Below, in pieces: positions 22,560-34,919 of a stretch of 64,000 nucleotides of DNA. Below the pieces are notes generated by a model. It worked only from the letters and a program-made list of their open reading frames with translations. It was not told the origin of the DNA and did no database searches. Position 1 is the first letter of the stretch; the number at the start of each line of letters is the position of its first letter. Location: positions 2,249,137 to 2,313,136 of the forward strand of contig NW_020946557.1 in the NCBI RefSeq assembly GCF_900497805.2, read 5' to 3'. The position numbers and the translations under genes were made by a program. This stretch comes from Vombatus ursinus (taxonomy: Eukaryota; Chordata; Mammalia; Diprotodontia; Vombatidae).

Positions 22560-23165
22560 TTGGTTCAAAAGCTGAGGGGCTTTGTAGATAGCTCTTTTTG
22601 TGGTGGCACAAAACATGAAAACTAAGGGGATTTCCAACTACTGAGCAAAGGCTGAATAAGTCGTGATGGGACATTAGTGTGCTATAAAATTTGAAGAAGT
22701 AGATTATTTCAAAAAGACACAGAAAGATTTATATGAATTGATGCAGAGTGTGAAGTGGGCAGAATCATAACAATTTGCACTATAACATCAATAATATGAA
22801 AGTGAACAATTCTGACATTAAATAACCTCAGTTTTAAACTGATGAAGAAAGGAATTGGCAGAATCAGGAGAACAACTTGTGCAATAATGACAACATGGTT
22901 GAAACAAACAACTTTGAGTGCTGTAAGAATTATTGTCACTGCATTAAGCATTCATGATTCCAGAGAACTGATGGGGAAACATACTATCCATTACAGAGAG
23001 GATGTAGAATGATTATATATCTATAAAGCCATGGAGGTAATTTGCTTTGCTTGCTTCTATATATTTGTTACAAGAAATTAATTTTTTCTTCCTTGTTATT
23101 CAAAGGGGTAAGGAATAGGAGGGAGAAAAATATATTTCTGTTAATTTTAAAAGTGAAAATTTCAA
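22560..23165 (+). mobile_element. Old L1 LINE, ORF2 C-terminus and 3' UTR, plus strand
   Basis: Same landmarks as the younger L1 at 50220-50740 but much more diverged: 'agctctttttgtggtggcac', 'tgctataaaatttgaagaag', 'gatttatatgaattgatgc', 'gtgaagtgggcagaatcat', 'agagaactgatgggg'. 5'-truncated. Confidence 0.7.
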
Positions 23166-23339
23166 GGAGCGGGGCTGGTTATAGATGTGAAATATTGCAT
23201 GCACTTCAAGATGAGATTACTGAATCATTTATTTTGTTTAACTCCTTTGCTTTGTTACAAGAGCTGTCTCATGAAGTGGAAGCAATCTGTAAATATTTGG
23301 AATGTAGAAACAAAATAAATCAATGAAATTGTAAAAAGA

Positions 23340-23930
23340 AAGGGAAAATGTTATAAAAATGAGATTTTTATAAATACGTAGGGAATGGCAATCTAATTTT
23401 CTCTTAAATTATGTGGAACTAAAGGTCCAAAGACATAATTAGTTTAAGCTATCCATTTCACAATGGAGACTATTTAAAATACTTTATTTAGGGGAAAAAC
23501 TAGATGCAATCTTGATAAAGCCTACCTATAAAGAACATCAAAATGCTCAAATCCAGATTATACTTGTATATATCATGATTAAAGCCAGATTCATCAATAT
23601 TTCCTTTAAATGTGCTGCTCTTTCTTTCTCTTTCCGTGACACAATTCTGATTTCACTTTCTTTGTCTATGACACCACAATTTACCCAATCTCCCAAACTC
23701 AAAAGCTTGTGATCTTTGATTCTTCTCCCTACTTCACATATATTATCCAGTTGGGTGTTACTGTGTCAGTCACATCTCTCAGATAGGCCTCTATATTTCT
23801 ATTCCTGCTGTCCCCACCCTAATGTAGGATTTCAAAATTACCTGTCAGGCTCTCTCATCTCTTCCCAACTAATATCTTGGTCTGGATTCTTTTAAATACC
23901 CTAAACAGGGCATGTGCTTTCCTGAACCTG
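23340..23930. other. Unassigned stretch
   Basis: 23580-23900 is pyrimidine-rich ('caatctcccaaactcaaaag', 'ctctatatttctattcctgc') and may be a worn plus-strand L2. Nothing firm. Confidence 0.4.
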
Positions 23931-23933
23931 TGA

Positions 23934-23949
23934 GAGAAAGAGAAAGAGA

Positions 23950-24039
<90 letters not shown>
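23934..24039. repeat. (GA)n microsatellite
   Basis: AGAGAA units, then GA runs broken once by 'taggttga'. Confidence 0.97.
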
Positions 24040-24044
<5 letters not shown>

Positions 24045-24240
24045 AATTTATTAAACATTCTATATGTTTGACAATGGGCTAAGTACTGGGGATATAATTA
24101 TAAACAAGCAAGACTCAAATTAACATTCTACTAGGGAAAGGCACCACATGAAGGGAGCAGTGGAAAGGTGGCATGACTGTGAAGAAGCATAGAAGGCTTG
24201 GGCCCTAGCAAGAGAAGGTGAAAGCTCATCTACCATATCT
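24045..24240 (-). mobile_element. L2 LINE 3' region, minus strand
   Basis: 'aatttattaaacattctatatg', 'gctaagtactggggatataa', 'ttaacattctactaggg'. The GA array abuts its 3' end. Confidence 0.6.
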
Positions 24241-24299
24241 GAGGGATCTAGAGGCAGAGAACAAATTTCCATGATGGGAGGAAGATAAAGATGATTCTT

Positions 24300-24512
24300 A
24301 TTAATACAAATCTCTTAAGGTTTGCAAAATGCTCACCATTCATTATTTCATTTGATCTTATTATCACCATGTTGTACAGATAAGGAAATTGAGGCACAGA
24401 GCAATTAAATGACTTGCCCAGAGTCACATAGTAAACTTCTAAAACAGGATTTAAATTCAGGTCTTCAAAACTATGTGTCCTGCACCTAATCTGCTATACC
24501 ACACTGTCTCCA
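24300..24512 (-). mobile_element. MIR-type SINE, minus strand
   Basis: Near full length, reversed: 'ggtttgcaaaatgctcacc', 'cagataaggaaattgaggca', 'atgacttgcccagagtcaca', 'atttaaattcaggtcttc', 'ctgctataccacactgtc'. Confidence 0.82.
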
Positions 24513-24885
24513 TGCTTTATCTCAAATTGATTACTAGGCTTAGAATATCTTTCATCTGCATCTTTGTCTATCAAATTCCTTCCCATGCTACTACTAACTC
24601 AAGTGTCATCTATTCCATGATGACTTCTCTTGTCATCATAATTAGCAACCATCTTTCCTCATGAACTTTACAAAACACTTTACTTTTGTGGTTTCTAATA
24701 TAGTATGATCAGCACGTAATATTGTATGCTATAGTTATTGGGGTTTGTGATTTATTCCCTTACTAGATTGTAAACTTCTTGAAGGTAGAGATGATGTCTT
24801 ATCTAAAAGTTGAATTTTTCATAGCCCTAAACGCAGAGATCTACACACAGCAGATATTTAAGAACTGTTGAATTAATGAATTACT
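24513..24885 (+). mobile_element. L2 LINE 3' region, plus strand
   Basis: 'ctcaagtgtcatctattccatgatgac' over 24599-24625, then 'agattgtaaacttcttgaag', 'gtagagatgatgtcttatc' and the terminal 'cagcagatatttaag...gttgaatt'. Confidence 0.65.
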
Positions 24886-25764
24886 TAGGTTTATATAAAA
24901 TGTGTAGTTAGACAATAAGGAATAATTACCTCTTCAGTGACCATTTGGATTTGTAAGGAATTTATTTATATGAAATAATAAAAACACAACTCAGCTCCCC
25001 TAAACTTAATGCACAATGCTCATTTGGTCCACACTATGGGAAGAGAAGGCTGACAAAGAATATTTCTCTTACTCTGATCTTGACTTTAAATGTTTGCAGT
25101 GTATTAAATATTCTTCATTATTAGCAATGAGTCTTTTTTTCACAATCCTCTTATAATTTAAACCACACCCTTATAAATTGACCAAATAAATATAAAAGAG
25201 GGAGAAGTCAAAACCATGTTTTATTTTCAGTGATTTTCTCTCTGCCACAAGTTTCTAAATAATGTCACTGATTATGCTGAAAGAAAATTCAAACTAATAC
25301 AGTGGTTGTAATGCCCTTGGCTACCTTCTTTTACTCCTTCTCTAATCAAATGCAGCTGTCACTGAATCCTTTCCACACTGTTGATTCAAATATAATGAAT
25401 ACTATATGACCTAGGAGACACAAACACACACACCTATATATAAACATATATGTACACACACACACACACATATGTATATAATATATACATAAATATATGT
25501 TGTTTTGTTGTGTATTTATATGTGTGTGTTTGTTTTTTGGAGTTACATACTATTTTTACTTAGTTGTTAAAATATGTTAAACTTTTAAAAATTTCATTTG
25601 TTGTGACAGATTTGAAATTCTTTAGCTGTTTCTTATTTTTAAAAATATCTAAAAACATGATGATGGTCTCTTGAAGTTGTCTTCTAAATATATTGTTTTC
25701 TAACATCAGTAGGCCTACAAAAGTACTAGAGACATGAAGTGTTTATTATAGCCTTGATTTTAGT
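24886..25764. other. Unassigned stretch with AC/AT simple repeat
   Basis: A CA/TA-rich tract lies at 25424-25535. 25000-25400 shows no repeat signature and no coding signal. Confidence 0.5.
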
Positions 25765-25850
25765 TTAGTTCAATAAGCATTTATCAGCACCTATTCAGGA
25801 TAAGGCACTGTGGTAGGAGCTGGAAATACTCACATGGATTTGTGATTCTA
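25765..25850 (-). mobile_element. L2 LINE 3' end, minus strand
   Basis: 'ttcaataagcatttatcagcac' followed by 'ggcactgtggtaggagctgg'. Confidence 0.5.
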
Positions 25851-25859
25851 TCCTACAAG

Positions 25860-26842
25860 CACTCCTTCCAATAACAAAGAACATGACCTGTCTGTGCCTG
25901 CTTATCCTATATGACTCTTGCCTATACCTCCCATAAATTTACCACTGGGAGTCCATTCAACATGTTGGGAGTCAGCCTTGAGTCTTCTTGACATTGTGAG
26001 GATACCAATGGATCGTGTAGGTTGACCATTGGTTATTCCACACTCTCCCAACGTGACCAAAATTATCTTTTTCAGTGAGATGTTTCTTTGATGACATATT
26101 TTTATACCACTTCTCCCTCATATTCTTGCTTCAATCCATCCTGTTCAACTTTGTTGCCTTTTGAATGAGCCCTAGCTCCAGTTCTTCTGGGACTCTACTC
26201 TTTTATGCTTTACAGCTATAAATCACCAGAATAATATTGATATGGTTTAATGAGCTTTTGTCTCGAGGACAAGCTCAAAGATTCTAAAGTGACTTTACAA
26301 TTTCTGAATGGCAGTCTAACCTGCTCTTCTATTAAACTTTTGGCTCAGATCACTGTGTTCCCTAGATATATATTCTGAGGGATAGATAGGTAAACAGTTC
26401 CTGACCTTAAGAGGCTTACATTCATATATATCTATGAATAAAGCACATACATAAATATAGCACACAGAATTTTTATCCATGGTATTCTGATAACTAAATG
26501 AATATTATTTTGCCCTTTGGAAAGTAGGATTAACCCTATTATTCACTGGGAGAGGAAAAGACATCTGTTTTATGTGCAAAGTTTACAGAATAGTGTGTTA
26601 GAGCATGTTGTCTTCTTTAAGATAACCTTAAACTAAAGCAGCATGGTATCCTGCAGAAGAGAAAAGAGATGACCTGTTCTAGGTCTACCAATCATTTCAC
26701 TTCAGATCTTGGTAGAGATAGTCTAGGGCCCTGAGTCCAAGAGCCCTGCCAATAATAACAATGTCCAGATTATAGGCACTGTATCGAGTCTGGCCCCAAG
26801 TTTTCATTGATGGGAACAACCCTTGTTGAAAACAGGATTATT
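25860..26842. other. Unassigned stretch
   Basis: A small L2-like piece ('ctgaccttaagaggcttaca') lies at 26395-26420. The rest is not recognised and has no convincing open frame. Confidence 0.45.
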
Positions 26843-27010
26843 GGGGCAGGTAGGTGGCACAGTGGATAGAGCACTGGCCCTGGAGTCGGGAGGACCTGAG
26901 TTCAAATCTGGTTTCAGACCAGACACTTGACACATATTAGCTGTGTGACCCTGGGCAAGTCACTTAACCCCAATTGTCTCACCAAAATAGCAACAAAAAC
27001 AACAAAAATG
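26843..27010 (+). mobile_element. tRNA-derived marsupial SINE (WSINE-like), plus strand
   Basis: Full-length head to tail: 'ggggcaggtaggtggcacag', 'cctgagttcaaatctgg', 'gtgtgaccctgggcaagtca', 'cttaaccccaattg', then an AAC-rich tail. Confidence 0.92.
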
Positions 27011-27034
27011 AATCAACAAACAAAAAGAAACTTT

Positions 27035-27192
27035 GGGGCAGCTAGTTGGCACAGTAGATAGAGCTCTGGCCTTGGAGTCAGGAGGATCTGAGTTCAAATC
27101 TGGCCTCAGACACTTGAAACTTACTAGCTATGTGACCCTGGGCAAGTCATGTAACCCCAATTGCCTCACCAAAAAGCAAAAAAAAAAAAGAA
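27035..27192 (+). mobile_element. tRNA-derived marsupial SINE, second tandem copy
   Basis: Starts 25 bp after the previous SINE's tail in the same orientation, which suggests insertion into that A-rich tail. Ends in 'ctcaccaaaaagc' plus poly-A. Confidence 0.92.
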
Positions 27193-27439
27193 AAAGAGGA
27201 ATATTCTCTTTACCCCCTATACCAACTGCCAAAAATGACCACTGATGGAAATTTGCTTCAGCCCCAGCTCCTCAAAAACCATAGTTAATGAAGATCCTGG
27301 AAATAAAGTTCCTGTCACCAAAGTCATCATCAGTGGCTCAAGTAAATATGGTTTCATCAATCAAAATGGCATAAAATAAAACACTTTACTGTCTTCTTTG
27401 TCCATTGGGTCTTTCCATCTGACTTGTAGCTGAAACCTA

Positions 27440-27565
27440 CTATATGTATTGTCTCCCCATATTATAATTTGAACTACTAGAGACCATGGACTGTCTTGCT
27501 TTTCTATTCATATCCTTAGTGCTTGCTAAATAGTAAGTGTTTGATAAATGCTTTAAAAATTCAAA
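27440..27565 (+). mobile_element. L2 LINE 3' end, plus strand
   Basis: 'actagagaccatggactgtc', 'gcttgctaaatagtaagtg' and 'tttgataaatgctt'. Confidence 0.55.
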
Positions 27566-27589
27566 CATTCACTAATTCATCAGGTTGTA

Positions 27590-29955
27590 TACAATCCCTA
27601 AAATGGCATCTTTTCAGTGTTTGCCTTGTTTGATTTACCACAATTGATTGATGACAAGGGGCTCTAGTTAATGCAATTTAGTTGTACAGGCAGCCCCTAA
27701 CAACAGATCAACCTTTTACAATTACAGTAGGCATTGCTGTCAAGTAGGCATAGTGTCACTCTGCTCTAGTGATTAGGAATTAAGCATGTTACTTTATTTT
27801 TCAAGTACTTAAGTTGATGTTTGAGAAGATTGGGGTCCATTGATTGATACCACATGTGAAATCCTGTTTGTTCCCATTAGTGTCCTCAGCAAGAATATCC
27901 TTGATTCATATATAGAATATTTGCATAAAGATTTTGTGTAGGGGGATAGTAGACATATACAGTAATTTTTAATATTTTCTTCCTCCCTCTTTTTGGCATG
28001 AATAAAGGCTGAGTCCTTTTGCATGCCTTTTCTATCTTCCCACATTCAGAGACCTTGCACACTGATTCCTTAGTGCTCTCACAGGTGTGTCTCCTCCAAT
28101 ATGCATCCATATTGACTTGGTCTTTCCCATCTTCATTTCATTTGGTGTTCTTTCTAAATACTCTATATGTTCCCTGGGCACTGTGATCTTACAATCCACC
28201 TGCGGTAGTTTCACCATTCTTGATGGTGAAAAGAGTTAATTAAAATAATTTTCACTGATCTTTTCCATTTGCCTTCAACTTGTTGTTCTCTTTCTATTTT
28301 TATCCTTAAATGCCCTTGGTATGACTTTGCTTGGTTGGAGCTCCTATCAAGCTTCATTTAAGTGAGTTTTACCCTTCAATTCTTTCTCTTGGCTTTATTA
28401 AATAAGAATCCTCATAATCATCCATCATCCTTTCTATGGAAAGTTCTACAAATAAGTTTATATTCTAATATGATTTCCCTTTGGCTATAATCTCTTCTTA
28501 TTTTATAAGTTAGTCATATGTTTGTTGACTAAGGTACTTTCTGGGTTCAAGGTCTTGTGGCAATTGATTTCAATTGATTAAATTTCAATTTTTAATTATT
28601 ATAATCACTGTCAATGTCATTTATGTCAACTGACCATTTTTATTATCCATTAATTATTTAAGTATTTTATCATTGAGTTGTTTCAATTGTATGCCATATC
28701 TTTTTCTCATTATTATTCTTTACTTTGTTTTACCTAATTATGAAATTTCCCCTAACAAGCCAGTGGTTTGACTGTACAAAAATTACAAGCTATTTCCTGT
28801 CTTTAAAAAATATACTCCATTTCATTTATTGTGATATTATTTTGTGTTATCCATGTCCAATGTCCTACAATTATTTCTTTAAGAAGATATCCATGATACA
28901 AAGTCATGTTTTCTCTTCAGTTCATCTATTGTGATATTATTTTGTGTTATCCATGTCCAATGTCTTACAATTATTTCTTTAAGAAAATATCCATGATACA
29001 AAGTCATGTTTTCTCTTCAGTCTATAAGTCTTTGGCCACCTCCCATTCTTTCTTCCCAGACCATTCTTTTTCATATTTTTACAACCATCTTTTCCCTCAT
29101 TTTGCAAGTTACCAAATATAAGAGCATATGTTGATTCAGTTTGGAAGGTGCATCAAGTTCTTTGTAGAATTTTTATATCTCTTGAGCTTCAGCAACTTAA
29201 GTTTGTGCATAAACTGCAAATATTTTCATGGTAGTCTTTTGCTATAAATATTTAATATCTGTATTTCAATCTGTGATCACTAGATATCTCATGAAATAGT
29301 GTTTCTTGTAGCCTTTGGATATATAATAAAAACAATTTCCCTACTCATTTCACTAAGGAACACCTGTAACTAATGTTTTATTTAGCAGCAATTCCCTTAT
29401 TTCTTTTGGCTTAATTTATTTCACAAATGCCAAGTTAAAAATGATTAAGTTGCTTCAGCATTGTGTCCATTGGTTGGCTACTTGACCATGATCTCACTTT
29501 CAGAGCCCTGCTAATTTAATTAAGGTTTATAAACCCTAAATCCTGTGTAATTCATAATACCCCTCTTGACCCCTTTTCCATCACAGAAGCAGAAGTCATT
29601 TTGTATTTTTCTGTTCTAACGGTTGCCACAGAGAAAGAAGGACAGACATAAAGACAGATACAGACAGATAGACACAAAAATGGACAGAAAGAGAAAGAAA
29701 GGAAGGAAGGAAGAAAAAAGAAAGATCAACAATTTTCTAGTTTACACTTATGATGAAGCTCTTCCTACATCACTGGGCTATTCTTTGGGAAACAGATTTA
29801 GTCTTTTTCTGGGGCCCTGCTTTCTAGCATTGTAAGACCTTCTTGACCTAACAGTCCCTGGTAAAATCTTTTAGAATACAGAATATCTTCCATCTCATTG
29901 TGAGTTACTAAACTCAGATTTTGTGAGCTGCCTCCTTTCTCATTGATATCAAGCC
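27590..29955. other. Long unassigned stretch
   Basis: About 2.4 kb without SINE, L1 or L2 landmarks. AT-rich, with short overlapping minus-strand open frames at 27809-28217 that show no motif. It could be a worn LINE or DNA transposon that I do not recognise. It contains the 100-bp tandem duplication. Confidence 0.45.
28821..29020. repeat. Tandem duplication, two exact 100-bp units
   Basis: Units 28821-28920 and 28921-29020 align without gaps and differ at about three positions (for example catttatt/catctatt and tgtccta/tgtctta). Both end in 'ttttctcttcag'. Confidence 0.96.
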
Positions 29956-29959
29956 TACA

Positions 29960-31228
29960 TTTTTCCATTCTTGTTAAATTTCAATCACTATGACCTTTTC
30001 CACTCCACTTCCACTACATACAAGATAATCATCATAATATCAACAACATCTTCCACTTAGCTGATCATAACTTTTTTTTTTTTTGTGAGGCAATTGGGAT
30101 TAAGTGGCTTGCCCAGGGTCACATAGCTAGTAAGTGTCATATGTCTGAGGTTGGGTTTGAACTTAGGTTCTCCTGACTCCAAGGCTGGAGCTCTATCTAC
30201 TGCACCACCTAGCTGCCCCCAAATTTTTTTCATAACCTTTTGTCATTCCAAATTACTCTATGCATTACTTCCCCAACCCTTTTCTTCATTCTCATCATGA
30301 TCTCCAATTTCTCTACCACTCAGATCTTTTGCATATCACCTCTCTTACGATGGTGACACTCTCCTTCCTTTCCCATCTTGACCCCTTGTTGAATCATTTT
30401 ACCTCTACAGTGTCATATACAATGGAATTCCTTGACCCTAAGTCCTATCACTGATCACATCTTACCAAACCCAAACCTTGGATTAATCTCACAGTCTTCC
30501 TTCTTTGATCTTATTCACATGCTACTTTTATCTCAGATGTGTCCTCACTACATCAAGTCCCTCCTTTTAGATCTCCATAACTAATTGGATTCTCACTCAT
30601 TGCAGTGGTTATCCAAACTTCTCCATCTTTTCTCAAGTTTCCCATGGTACTCCCATGGTCTAAGCTCAAGATCTTGCTTTATACTTCACTGACAACTTAT
30701 TGAGTCCCATTACTGACAGGTCCCTCCTGTCCACTCATCTACTTCTCACATTAGTCCATTATATAGAATATATAATATAGAATAGTTCTCACAATTATCC
30801 TACATGCTTTTTTAGTCATATCCTCTCTCATCTTCTCCAACAGATTGCCCTTTTTATCATTTCCCACTCTCATATCTTCAATCTCTATCTATTGGCTCCT
30901 TTTCTGCTGCCTACAAACACACTCATGTCCTCCCCATACTCAACAAGCTTTACTTGGATCCTACAATACCTTGTAGCTATTGTCCTCTACCTCACCTCCC
31001 TTTTATGGCTAAACTTCATTACAAAGTCATCTACACTTGGAGACTCCAATTCCACTCTTTTCATTTTGCTTTCAAACCTTTTGTAATTTGACTTCTTATC
31101 TCATGGTTTGACTGAAATTACTCTCTCCAAAGTCATGAATGATATCTTAATTATCAAATTTGATTCCAATCCTCATCCCTCTTAGCTTTCTTGACCTTTC
31201 TGCAGCTTTTAACATATTCAGTTCCCCT
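29960..31228 (+). mobile_element. L2 LINE, ORF2 upstream portion, plus strand
   Basis: Matches the part of L2 ORF2 just upstream of that seen at 12825. Landmarks: 'ctgctgcctacaaacacact', 'catgtcctccccatactcaa', 'ggctaaacttcattacaaag', 'aattactctctccaaagtca', 'tttctgcagcttttaacata'. A minus-strand SINE is inserted near 30072. No frame survives. Confidence 0.75.
30072..30219 (-). mobile_element. tRNA-derived marsupial SINE, minus strand
   Basis: T-run, then 'gaggcaattgggattaagtg', 'tgcccagggtcacatagcta', and the reversed head 'gcaccacctagctgcccc'. I did not find a clean target-site duplication. Confidence 0.92.
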
Positions 31229-31229
31229 C

Positions 31230-31495
31230 TGAGGCAGCTGGTAGCACTGTGGATAAAGTACTGGGCCTTGAGTTAACATGACCTGAGTTCAAATCCAGCC
31301 TCAGACACTTACTGGTTGTGTGAATCTGGGAAAGTCACTTACTCTCTGTTTCCCTCCATTTCCTGATCTGTAAAATGGGGGTAATAATAGCACATTCCTC
31401 TCCAGATTGTTGTGAGTATCAGATGAGATCTGTGTAAGATACTTTGCACAGTGCTTAGCACATAATAAGGACTTACTAAATGCTTTCCCCTTCTC
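31230..31495 (+). mobile_element. MIR-type CORE-SINE, plus strand
   Basis: Head 'gaggcagctggtagcactg', 'cctgagttcaaatccagcc', 'gatctgtaaaatgggggtaa', 'gattgttgtgagtatcagat', tail 'gcttagcacataataagg'. Full length. Confidence 0.85.
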
Positions 31496-31769
31496 CTGTC
31501 CCCTTCAGGGGCTGTGATTTATATTAAGTTTCACCAAAATCTGTAAAATGAAGAGTTCTGCTATTCATATTCTCTGCAATGATAACAGAATAGAAATTTT
31601 AATTTTATTGCATTTACTATACAATTGAAGATAAATCATTCTTTAAATCATTAATTTACCTAACTTTAGTTTAGTCTGACTAGACTAAATATTCTCCCTT
31701 CCTTCATGCTGCCTTTGTGGGAAGAAATGAGAAAATACATGTTTTGCAGCGGTATAGAGCCAGAAAGGA
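31496..31769. other. Unassigned stretch
   Basis: AT-rich. Nothing recognised. Confidence 0.5.
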
Positions 31770-32080
31770 GAGGAAGTTATTGGAGAGAAAAGCATCAAGG
31801 AGGGATAGTGGTTAAAAAGCTTTAAATATTAAAGGCCCTACTGAGCAGATGATGTTTGATGTGAAAGGGAGGAGTGACCACAAGGAGACTGGGGAGGAAG
31901 AATGAATGAGATGACCATAGCAGTGTCAAAGGAAGGTTATTTTGGTGGATTTATTTTGGACTGAGACAGTCTGCATGAGCTATTAAGGAAGTTGCAAAAT
32001 GAGGAAGTTACCAAAGCAGGAGAGTCCCAGTAGAGCTAGAAAGGAAAGGTCTCATTTTGAAAAGGGAGAGAAAGAAAAAA
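31770..32080 (-). mobile_element. Possible L2 LINE fragment, minus strand
   Basis: 'gctttaaatattaaaggccc' and 'gagtgaccacaaggagac' resemble reversed L2. Weak. Confidence 0.35.
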
Positions 32081-32589
32081 AAAACAATTACCACTCAGTG
32101 ATGTTTTCTGGGGTCTTATCCTTCTGTCCATTTCCTTCTACTTGTTTTTATAAAAAGAAAAAAACATTTATTTAACTGGGAAAGTTATACTCAGTAAGAC
32201 TACTAAATATATATTTTGGTTTTCCATTCTATCTCTAGTGGTTTTTACAATTCAAATATGATTATTAAGGATTTAATAAATGTGAATAAAAACAAAAAAC
32301 AAAGGGTCTGGGCTCCTGAGCCCAGTGAATAACCATAATAGTTTTGAGCTACATATTTATATTTCACACTTTGTTATGATAAGAAATTCAGGGAACTCTC
32401 ACATGAACCTTCACAAATACAACCAGAAACTGATACAATAAAACTTATTCTCCTCCATTCCACTCCCAATATATTAAGTTTTTCCCACTAAGTGAGAAAT
32501 GGACAACCTTGATTATTTTATTAACATTAATTCAATCTGCACACATTGATTGAGTATGTACTAAACATAAGACACAGCTCTAAACTGTA

Positions 32590-32800
32590 GATAGTAATGT
32601 AGGCTTATATGTCTAAAAGAGCTAGAAAAGAGCTATAAGTGTATCTAGCCATATTCCTTTATTTTACACATGAAGAAAATGAAGTTTCTGAAGATTAAAT
32701 TACTTGCCCAAGGTCAAGCAGGTAACAAGTATCAGAATCAAGGTTTGAATCTGTCTTCTTTGTCTTCAGAGTCAGTGCTTTTAAAACTAGGTCCCCTAAT
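32590..32800 (-). mobile_element. MIR-type SINE, minus strand
   Basis: 'attttacacatgaagaaaatg', 'ttacttgcccaaggtcaagc' and 'ggtttgaatctgtcttc'. An L2-like 3' end ('tgattgagtatgtactaaac') precedes it at 32525. Confidence 0.65.
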
Positions 32801-34010
32801 GTACTTAGTTCATTGGTATCATTAATGTTCAAATGAATCCTGCAGTCTGGTGAGTGGAAGTTTCCCTAAAATAAAGGGACACTCAGTAAAAATATTTCTG
32901 AGCAGGGTAGGATACAAGAAAGGCATATATGATGATGGCAGAGTTCACACTTTAGAATTTTTGTTTCTTCCACAGTGCCTTGTACTTCATAGGCTCCTAT
33001 TTGATGCATTAATTTTTGCAAAATGGTATTCAATCACTTCCTTTTTGTTAATTTGGACCATTGTATAGCTAATGTCAATGAAAAAATGGAGAGAAATTGA
33101 AAAATTCTCAAGTTGTCAACCTACCAAATTGAGACAGAAATGTACATTTCTCAAACATCAGTACGTTAAGGATACCAGAAGGAATCCACTGGTGATAATC
33201 TAGAGTTGTACCATTTTATACCAGGGTTGGCAAGCAGACAGTTGCTTACTTCTGAAACTCAAAGCAATTATTGTACTTTGTGGGTGAATATACAGGTGAA
33301 ATGCAAAATGAAGCTAGATTTCAATTATTTTTTAATCAAAGCACTGGGATGATTACTTTTGAGTGGAAAAAGTTCATATTTTCCTTTGTGGGCCAAATTG
33401 AATGGCTTTCCTAGGACTATGCCTCCTCTCTCTACTTCCACCCTCCCATCCCTTTGCTCCTCCTCACCAACATCATAAAAGTCAATTTAACACAAAAAAA
33501 TTAAGCAGAAGAAAGCTTTTAAGAAGACAGGCATTAACAGAAGTGAAAAGATAGTGATTTCCCAAAGTAACCGTGATGAAGTGTGTCTTACAAGATAATT
33601 CTATGGTTTTAAAGGCATACACATTTATAGTGGAACAAAGTTCACTCTGTTCCTCTGAAAATAAAAAGAATAAAGCAGGGAATTTGTAAAGTTTTTGTCT
33701 TGTTGGAAGTGACCTGCCTGTCAGTGCTGGAAATCCTCTGTTTCATATCTTCTGAAGGTCCTTGTGGCTTCATCAGATTCTTAGATGATGGTAACAGAAT
33801 GATAGTTATCCTTGGGTTTTCTATTGCACAATGGATCTGTAATCTTGGCCAAATTTCTATGCTTAGATGATGCTTTTTCCAGTATGTTTAGCAAGGGGAA
33901 AGGAGAATGATAAAAATCCAGTCTCTACAAGTGGGGACAGAGGCCTATAATTGTGATTTCTTTGGTAAAAGACACTCCTCCTACCAAGGCAGGACTATAT
34001 CTTCTCTCCA
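32801..34010. other. Unassigned stretch
   Basis: 33220-33420 ('ccagggttggcaagcag ... tttgtgggccaaattg') may be a worn hAT-type element. Otherwise nothing recognised and no coding signal. Confidence 0.4.
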
Positions 34011-34014
34011 ACTA

Positions 34015-34135
34015 ATAGTGTTAAAGAGGTTAAGTAATTTGTACATGATCACCCAGGCAGTATGTGACTGAGAAGGAACTTTAATATGGATCTTCCTGAC
34101 TTCAAGGCAACCTCCATCCAGTGTAATATTAAGAG
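34015..34135 (-). mobile_element. MIR-type SINE, minus strand
   Basis: 'aaagaggttaagtaatttg', 'catgatcacccaggcag' and 'atggatcttcctgacttcaa'. Confidence 0.6.
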
Positions 34136-34448
34136 TATTAATTTTAAATTAATATTTTGGGTAGTCTAAGAAATGTGTGATCCTTAGTGCTGTCATTAGG
34201 ACAAGATTATACCTCTTACGACAATGGGTCATATTCATCAATTTGTTTCAAATATGGGATGCCAATTGTACCACTTAAAACTCTTTGTAGCTAGCATCAA
34301 AACCTTCAAGTCACCACACCTGAAAATAGCCCTAGTGCTCTTTCAGTGTGTCTGATTACCTGGCACTGGCACTGTGCTCCCTAACTCCACCCACTCACAC
34401 CTTTCTCTCTTTGTCTCTCGGGTTTAACCTACAATTACCACCTCCCCT

Positions 34449-34466
34449 TCCTGTTACCCTCTATTA
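34449..34466. repeat. Target-site duplication of L1, left copy
   Basis: TCCTGTTACCCTCTATTA. The mate at 39137-39154 differs by one base (CTC/CTT). Confidence 0.93.
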
Positions 34467-34919
34467 TTTTTTATTTAAATAGTATTGTATATTTTCCTCA
34501 ATTGCATATCAAGAAAACTTTTAGCATTCATTTTTACAGAATTTTGATTTCCAAATTTTTCTCCCTCACCTCCCCTCTTCTGGAAATGGAAGGCAGTTTG
34601 ATATAGTTTATATGTATTCTATCATATAAAACATTTGCATATTTGTCACAATTGTGGAAGAAGAAATAGGTCAAAAGGAAAAAAAATGAGAAAGAATAAA
34701 GTAAATGAAAAAATATGCTTTGATCTGCATTCGGAGTCCATCAGTTCTTTGTCTGGATATGGATAGCATTTTCTTTTGTGAGTCCTTTGGACTTGTCTTG
34801 GATCATTATGTTGCTGAGAAGAGCGGAGTCATCCATAATTGATCAACATACAATATTGCTGCTACTGTGTACCGTGTTTTCCTGGCTCTACTCATTTCAC
34901 TTTGCATCAGTTTGTACAA

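Noticed and set aside
23855-24058. Serine/leucine-run minus-strand open frame
   Set aside because: Translation of the GA microsatellite.
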